Assembly: GCA_036365145.1 (NCBI GenBank)
Contig: JAEOAD010000030.1
Coordinates: 11,687,001 to 11,751,000, forward strand
DNA: 64,000 nt
From: Orientallactaga sibirica
Lineage: Eukaryota; Chordata; Mammalia; Rodentia; Dipodidae
Direction: 5' to 3'
Part shown: one piece after another, positions 59,848 to 64,000 of the stretch
Layout: the number at the start of each line of letters is the position of its first letter
Numbering within the stretch: position 1 is the stretch's first letter
Notes under the pieces: model-generated
The model's database searches: none
What the model was told of the DNA's origin: nothing
Seen by the model: the letters and a program-made list of their open reading frames with translations, nothing else
Made by a program: the position numbers and the translations under genes

Positions 59848-59889
<42 letters not shown>
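59848..59889. repeat. (GT)n microsatellite
   Basis: About 21 pure GT units. Confidence 0.96.
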
Positions 59890-60754
59890 GGTTCTGCAAT
59901 GATGTTTAGGGGTGTCTAAGAACCACATTCCTCTCTCTAGGGCAACAAAATCTGCTTCAGTATCAAAACCAGGTCAGATTAAGCAAAACAAAAAGTATAA
60001 AACAGCATACACAGAAAGCAGTATCTACAATTATGAAAAAAAAAAAAAGAAAAGAAAACTTTACAATTAAAGCCCAAGAACTTGAAATGTGGAGCATAGT
60101 TTTTGTGAAAGACCATTCAAAACTAAATCGGGGTCCATTAAAGCAGACAGTGTGAAAAGAATCCTGAGACACCCGTGGATGAAAATCCCTAAATTCCTTG
60201 GCTGCATTCCTCAGAACTGACAATACCATTTCCAGTCCATGCATTCTACAGCGCTGCAGATGTTGGAGAACTGAATAGTTAACATCTTCAAGTTCAGGCA
60301 AGGCTGTGAAGAAGTTGGAACAGGGGCATGTATCATCACAGCTACACTATTGAAACAAGGGACACGGACTGAAACAAGCCCCAAGATATGGTATGACACA
60401 GAAACCATCATTACCGGAAGCCAGGTGGACTCAGTATATACTTGGTTTTGTTCTCTGCACTAAAAACAGTGATGAGAAGGCAAAGACTTGGTGCAGAAAT
60501 ATGAGACAGATGTAGAAAACAGCTCACACCATGCCCATGTTTGAATTTGATCATGTCGTTTTGGGAAACTTGACCTACACAGCAGGGAAGTACTCTTCCC
60601 ATAGGCTTAAGATCTGATTTCATATTTCATAACACACTGGTCACTTTGTCTCAAGGGAATTCCAGCCCTACTTTACGGCCAATCACAGCAAAGGCAACCA
60701 AGGAAGACTAGGTGGGTAGGTTAACTGCCATAGTTTGGGAGCTTCTGACCCTAC

Positions 60755-60853
60755 CCTGTGGGAGTTGTTGACCGGCGAACTGCATGATCTCTTAGACATG
60801 ACTGGGCTACGTGGTGGCTTACCCAGGACGATTATCTTGCTTTTTAAGTCAGC
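60755..60853 (-). CDS. candidate alternative SORBS2 exon (33 codons, phase 0/0)
   Basis: On the minus strand a strong acceptor (pyrimidine-rich, ...cttttccag) at 60854 opens a frame without stops: ADLKSKIIVLG, then KPPRSPVMSKRSC, then SSPVNNSHR. A usable donor AGG|gtaggg follows at 60754. The exon is 99 nt, exactly 33 codons, in phase 0/0, so it would splice in frame onto the phase-0 start of the exon at 54058-54107. It has four CpG dinucleotides in 99 nt within a CpG-poor, AT-rich intron. A PPRSPV motif would suit a linker that binds SH3 or 14-3-3 proteins. A stronger-looking internal donor (G|gtaagc, at 60822) would give a 31-nt frame-shifting exon. I do not recognise the peptide from known SORBS2 isoforms. 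An alternative is a read-through last exon: the frame stays open to about 60683. Confidence 0.4.
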
Positions 60854-62756
60854 CTGGAAAAGCCACAAGAAGTGAGTTAGTTCTCATTTTCGTTATGCAT
60901 GCCTGGTTCACTGCTTGCCATGCACACACAACATGCCAAAGTCTGGAACAGTACTGAGCAGGAATGGTGCAAGTCTGCACACAGCAACCCTGCCTGTTCC
61001 AAATAGCGTCCATACTCCAGGGTCAGCTGATGTTCTCACAGGCCCAGCAGACAGAGATATACAGACAGAAGTTGGCAGAAGAGGTTCCAGTGCACTGTAC
61101 ATGGCTTAGAACCCTTCTCAGAAAGGTCCTATCTTTATCAGAAAGCTTAACAAGTGGGTATAAAATACCCTCAAATATGACTGTTTTCTCTGTGCTAACT
61201 GAACAGATACAAAGTAGGATACAGAATATTTGCTTTAATGTCCATCAAATTTTATGGAAATTATCAAACACTAGAGGCAAAATATTCTCCAAAATACATA
61301 AAGAGAAGAAGATCCTGGGAGAGGGTACGGATAATGACATTTAATTTAAGCATTGACTATTATCTGAATTTTGATAATTTTTCAAAGAAAGATATTTATT
61401 ACCATAGTGATTCAGCTAAACTTTCTTGTACATGAATGTCTTACTTCCCTTTCAACAGCAGGCAGGACCAAGCAATGTACTGTCTAGCAATGCAATATTT
61501 GAAAACATCAGTAGGACTAAAAAAACTAATAAAACATGTGTTTTCTCAACTTTAATCAGATTACTTTCATAATCATAAGTGGAACTGGATGAAAGTCCTA
61601 AGTCTCTTAGGAGGGTATGTGTTTAGCACATTTGCCTAAGGGTTGTGGAGAGAATGTCTGAAGCTCTTCAATACCCATTCTTCTTTGTGTCTTAACAAGT
61701 GGGGCCAGGATGTCAGATTGGCATATGGTCACTCTGAGTGAGGATTATACTTCTGAACCTTCCTTGTACCTAGCTGTGCTCATGTGGTATTTTCTGGAAG
61801 ATTTGGACATAGGCAATTTCAAGGGTTCTTCTGAGCTCTCTCACAACTGTGGAGCCACAATAGCAACGTGGGATGCTGCATGTTTTTATGTAGAGAAATG
61901 TGTTTTTTACCCTGCTTGAACTGTAATTCTTTTGAATTTTGGTGAATAGCAGCTACTCCAGTCTTGATCAATACAGAGGTTCTATAAATATTCAGGCTCA
62001 TAGTCTTTTAAGGATAAGAGCTAAAAAGATTATCTAAGAATCTTGGGAAGAACCAGAGTCTATTTTCCTTTGGGGAAGTGACAAGGGGGACTCTCTGAGG
62101 CACCTGCTTTAGACACTTTCTTGTGGACCCACAATAACTCAGTCTCTTAGAAGAAACTCAAGAAAAAGCCATCCTGTGTCCTCTTTAAGCACTTTGAATG
62201 CAACCTGAGCTCATATCTTAGAAGACTTTTATATATATATAACATTATCTTGGATAGAGAAGCAGCTGAGATTTATAATAATTTGTGCTATGGAAGACCC
62301 ACAAACCCATAATGTAGTAGTGAACTTCACTTTCATGGAGCTTTTGGATTGCATATGACAGAATTGTTTTATTGTCTTAAAAATTCTTTTCAAAGAATAA
62401 AATAGTATTAAATTGATATGAATTAAACAGTGCTAAAAGGGGTTCATAAAATATTTCTGTTATGATTTCATGCATACTATTCTATGTCTTTGAAGATATT
62501 ATTTTATCATTGCTTTCAATACTGTTACGTTCCTTGTAATGAGAATAAAATTGGGTCAGTTCAATTTGTATTGATATTTACAAGCATAAATACTTTCAGT
62601 CAACTTATATTCTTTCTGTGGGTGGAAAATAGATTTATTAAGTTAAAAACTCAATGGTAGGTCAAAGTTCAACACTTGCTCTTAAACACAAGACAAAATA
62701 GAGGAAAAAAACTTTTTCTGGAGTTAGTTACTCCTGGTAGTCACTACAATATTCTT

Positions 62757-62916
62757 CTTCTTCTTTTTTTTTTTTTTTTTCAAGGTAGGGTCTCGCTCTA
62801 GCCCAGGCTGACTGGAATTTACTATGTAGTCTCAGGGTGGCCTCAAACTCACAGCAATCCTCCTTCCTCTGCTTCACAAATGCTAGAATTAAAGGTGTGC
62901 ATCACCATGGCCTGCT
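62757..62916 (-). mobile_element. B1 SINE
   Basis: Reverse B1 with a T-rich tail (62759-62780) and an internal GGTCTCGCTCTAGCCCAGGC. Target duplication ACTACAATATTCTT at 62743-62756 and 62917-62930. Confidence 0.95.
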
Positions 62917-63089
62917 ACTACAATATTCTTGTAAAGTTTTACTATGTCAAGTAACCTTTTGTCTAAAGGAAAGATTTTAGGATCACTCTAAGCTTAGAAG
63001 CAAAACTTTCCTATAATACATTGATTCCATATTGTGATTGCCCATCTGTTTTCCCGGGAATGTCAGAAACTGTGTTAAAAAATATGGTA

Positions 63090-63277
63090 GGGGACTGGAG
63101 AGATGGCTTAGCAGTTAAGGTGCATGCCTGCGAAGCCTAAGGACCCTGGTTTGATTTTCCAGGTCCCACATAAGCCAGATGCACATGGTGGCACATGCGT
63201 CTGGAATTTGTTTGCAGTGGCTAGAGGCCCTGGCGCATCCATTCTCACACTCTCTTCCTTCCTCTCTCTGTCTCTAA

Positions 63278-63324
<47 letters not shown>

Positions 63325-63333
63325 AAAATAAAA
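63090..63333 (+). mobile_element. tRNA-derived SINE with (AAAT)n tail
   Basis: Head GGGACTGGAGAGATGGCTTAGC, body GGAATTTGTTTGCAGTGGC, then (TC)-rich and (AAAT)n (63276-63325). An exact 15-bp target duplication TTAAAAAATATGGTA lies at 63075-63089 and 63334-63348. It is a young insertion in the SORBS2 intron. Confidence 0.95.
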
Positions 63334-63860
63334 TTAAAAAATATGGTACCCTTAGGGAGAGGTAAGTGCCAGCAGAGATACCAGGCTGTAGGGATCAGAG
63401 ATGGATGCTTTGCCAACTGCTACTAATGAATGACCCTTCCTGCATCTTCATCTTCTTTATCTTTGTGTAAGAGCAAGGCTCAAGTTGGTAATGCCAAAGA
63501 TCATCCTAACCTCAGACTCTGCTGTACCTGCTGATAGGTGGAAATGATGGGAGGTAAAGACTCCACTAAGACTGAGGACGGTAGGCACAATGCTAATTCC
63601 TTTTCCAGCTGCTGCTCAACCTTTGAAAAGTCTAATGATTACCTTTGATTATGACATAAATTTTAGTTTGTTTTTCTCCTCAAACTGGGCATAGCATCAT
63701 GCAGAAGTATCTTAAGTTTTGGGATGGAGGCCATGCTAATGATGTTAGAGGTAAGTTCACATAACTTTGCAAATCTTGTAACATGGTACACATCTAAATG
63801 CATACAACTACAGAAGGTCATGGAAAGACATGCAGTAAGTCACACTCAAGATGCAATTAC

Positions 63861-63935
63861 CTGTGGTTTGGGTGGACTTATCTCCTGTTGATAAGGGATT
63901 TTAGGGAGGAGAGGAGGTGAGGAAAGTTGCATGGG
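63861..63935 (-). CDS. candidate alternative SORBS2 exon (25 codons, phase 0/0)
   Basis: On the minus strand the acceptor-like tract ...gagttttctcag ends at 63936. It is followed by an open frame of 25 codons (PMQLSSPPLLPKIPYQ, then QEISPPKPQ) and a donor CAG|gtaatt at 63860. The 75-nt length keeps phase 0/0, compatible with the phase-0 start of the exon at 54058-54107 and with the preceding candidate. The same frame is also open upstream to the window edge (about 46 codons in total), so the true 5' boundary could lie beyond 63935. The composition (eight prolines, PPKP core) is that of an SH3-ligand linker. SORBS1 has long alternatively spliced inserts at the equivalent position between SH3-2 and SH3-3 (family knowledge). 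I cannot match this peptide to a known isoform. Confidence 0.42.
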
Positions 63936-64000
63936 CTGAGAAAACTCACAGACAGGGTCAGATACAGAGGCCAAAGGAGAATGAAAAGCAGGGGAGGAAA

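Larger units (their letters stand above)
54108..64000 (-). other. Sorbs2: SORBS2 intronic region upstream of the linker exon
   Basis: This region runs from the acceptor of the 50-nt exon to the window edge. It contains a truncated lineage-B L1 (55745-57440), a (GT)n array (59848-59889), a B1 (62757-62916), a tRNA-derived SINE (63090-63333) and the two candidate exons. The SORBS2 exons for SH3-1, SH3-2 and the SSNK linker were not found, so the true intron extends past 64000. Stretches 57.45-59.8 and 61.2-62.7 kb are AT-rich with nothing recognised. Confidence 0.8.

Noticed and set aside
59963..60301. 112-codon minus ORF as a separate gene
   Set aside because: No start context, splice signals or domain; kept only as a low-interest observation.
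490..63333. Functional tRNA genes at the SINE heads with A and B boxes
   Set aside because: The boxes belong to SINE copies flanked by target duplications; no cloverleaf can be formed.

Overview
The window is nuclear DNA from a placental mammal, almost certainly a rodent of the mouse-related clade. It holds B1 (7SL-derived) SINEs, B4-like composite SINEs, many copies of one tRNA-derived SINE with a (GA)n/(AAAT)n 3' end, several long L1 lineages and ancient L2/MIR remnants. The SINE spectrum resembles what I recall of jerboas (Dipodidae), but that is an inference, not a proof. Nothing here is prokaryotic: there are no operons, ribosome binding sites or CRISPR arrays, and most open frames are chance or transposon-derived.

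One protein-coding gene can be supported: the 3' end of SORBS2 (ArgBP2) on the minus strand. Three exons with correct splice sites and matching phases encode the end of the linker and the whole third SH3 domain (54107-54058, 51305-51199, 49321-49260), with the stop codon at 49262-49260. A repeat-free 3' UTR follows and probably ends near 47.2-47.3 kb. Upstream of these exons, up to the window edge, lie two further candidate exons (60853-60755, 99 nt; 63935-63861, 75 nt). Both are in phase 0/0, proline/serine-rich, and bounded by AG...GT. They would enlarge the linker before the last SH3 domain and are the most interesting coding observation. SH3-1, SH3-2 and the sorbin homology region would lie beyond 64000.

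Positions 1-47 kb are intergenic. In human and mouse the next gene past the SORBS2 3' end is PDLIM3, but none of its exons is visible. The layout is: an L1 3' end (1-145); a SINE/L2/B1 patch (0.5-1.6 kb); mostly unrecognised DNA with simple repeats (1.6-9 kb); an L2/MIR nest (9.1-9.7 kb); a 5'-truncated L1 of 'lineage B' with an 18-bp target-site duplication (10.96-12.59 kb); unrecognised DNA (13-15 kb); an old L1 minus fragment carrying three insertions (15.0-16.5 kb); a second lineage-B L1 (16.6-18.8 kb); MaLR-like and MIR pieces (19.9-22.7 kb); and a large L1 cluster (22-39 kb). In that cluster a plus-strand 5'-truncated L1 faces an old near-complete minus-strand L1. The old L1 is split by a younger full-length minus-strand L1, which is itself interrupted by a SINE and by a retrocopied mRNA 3' end. 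More SINEs, an MLT1-like LTR and a 29-bp minisatellite occupy 39-44 kb. A third lineage-B L1, with a 187-bp tandem duplication at its 3' end, sits in a SORBS2 intron at 55.7-57.4 kb.

No new multi-gene system was found. The points most worth checking are the two candidate SORBS2 cassette exons, the unidentified retrocopy nested in L1 inside L1, the antisense open frame kept in all three lineage-B L1 3' UTRs, and the tandem-monomer L1 promoter.
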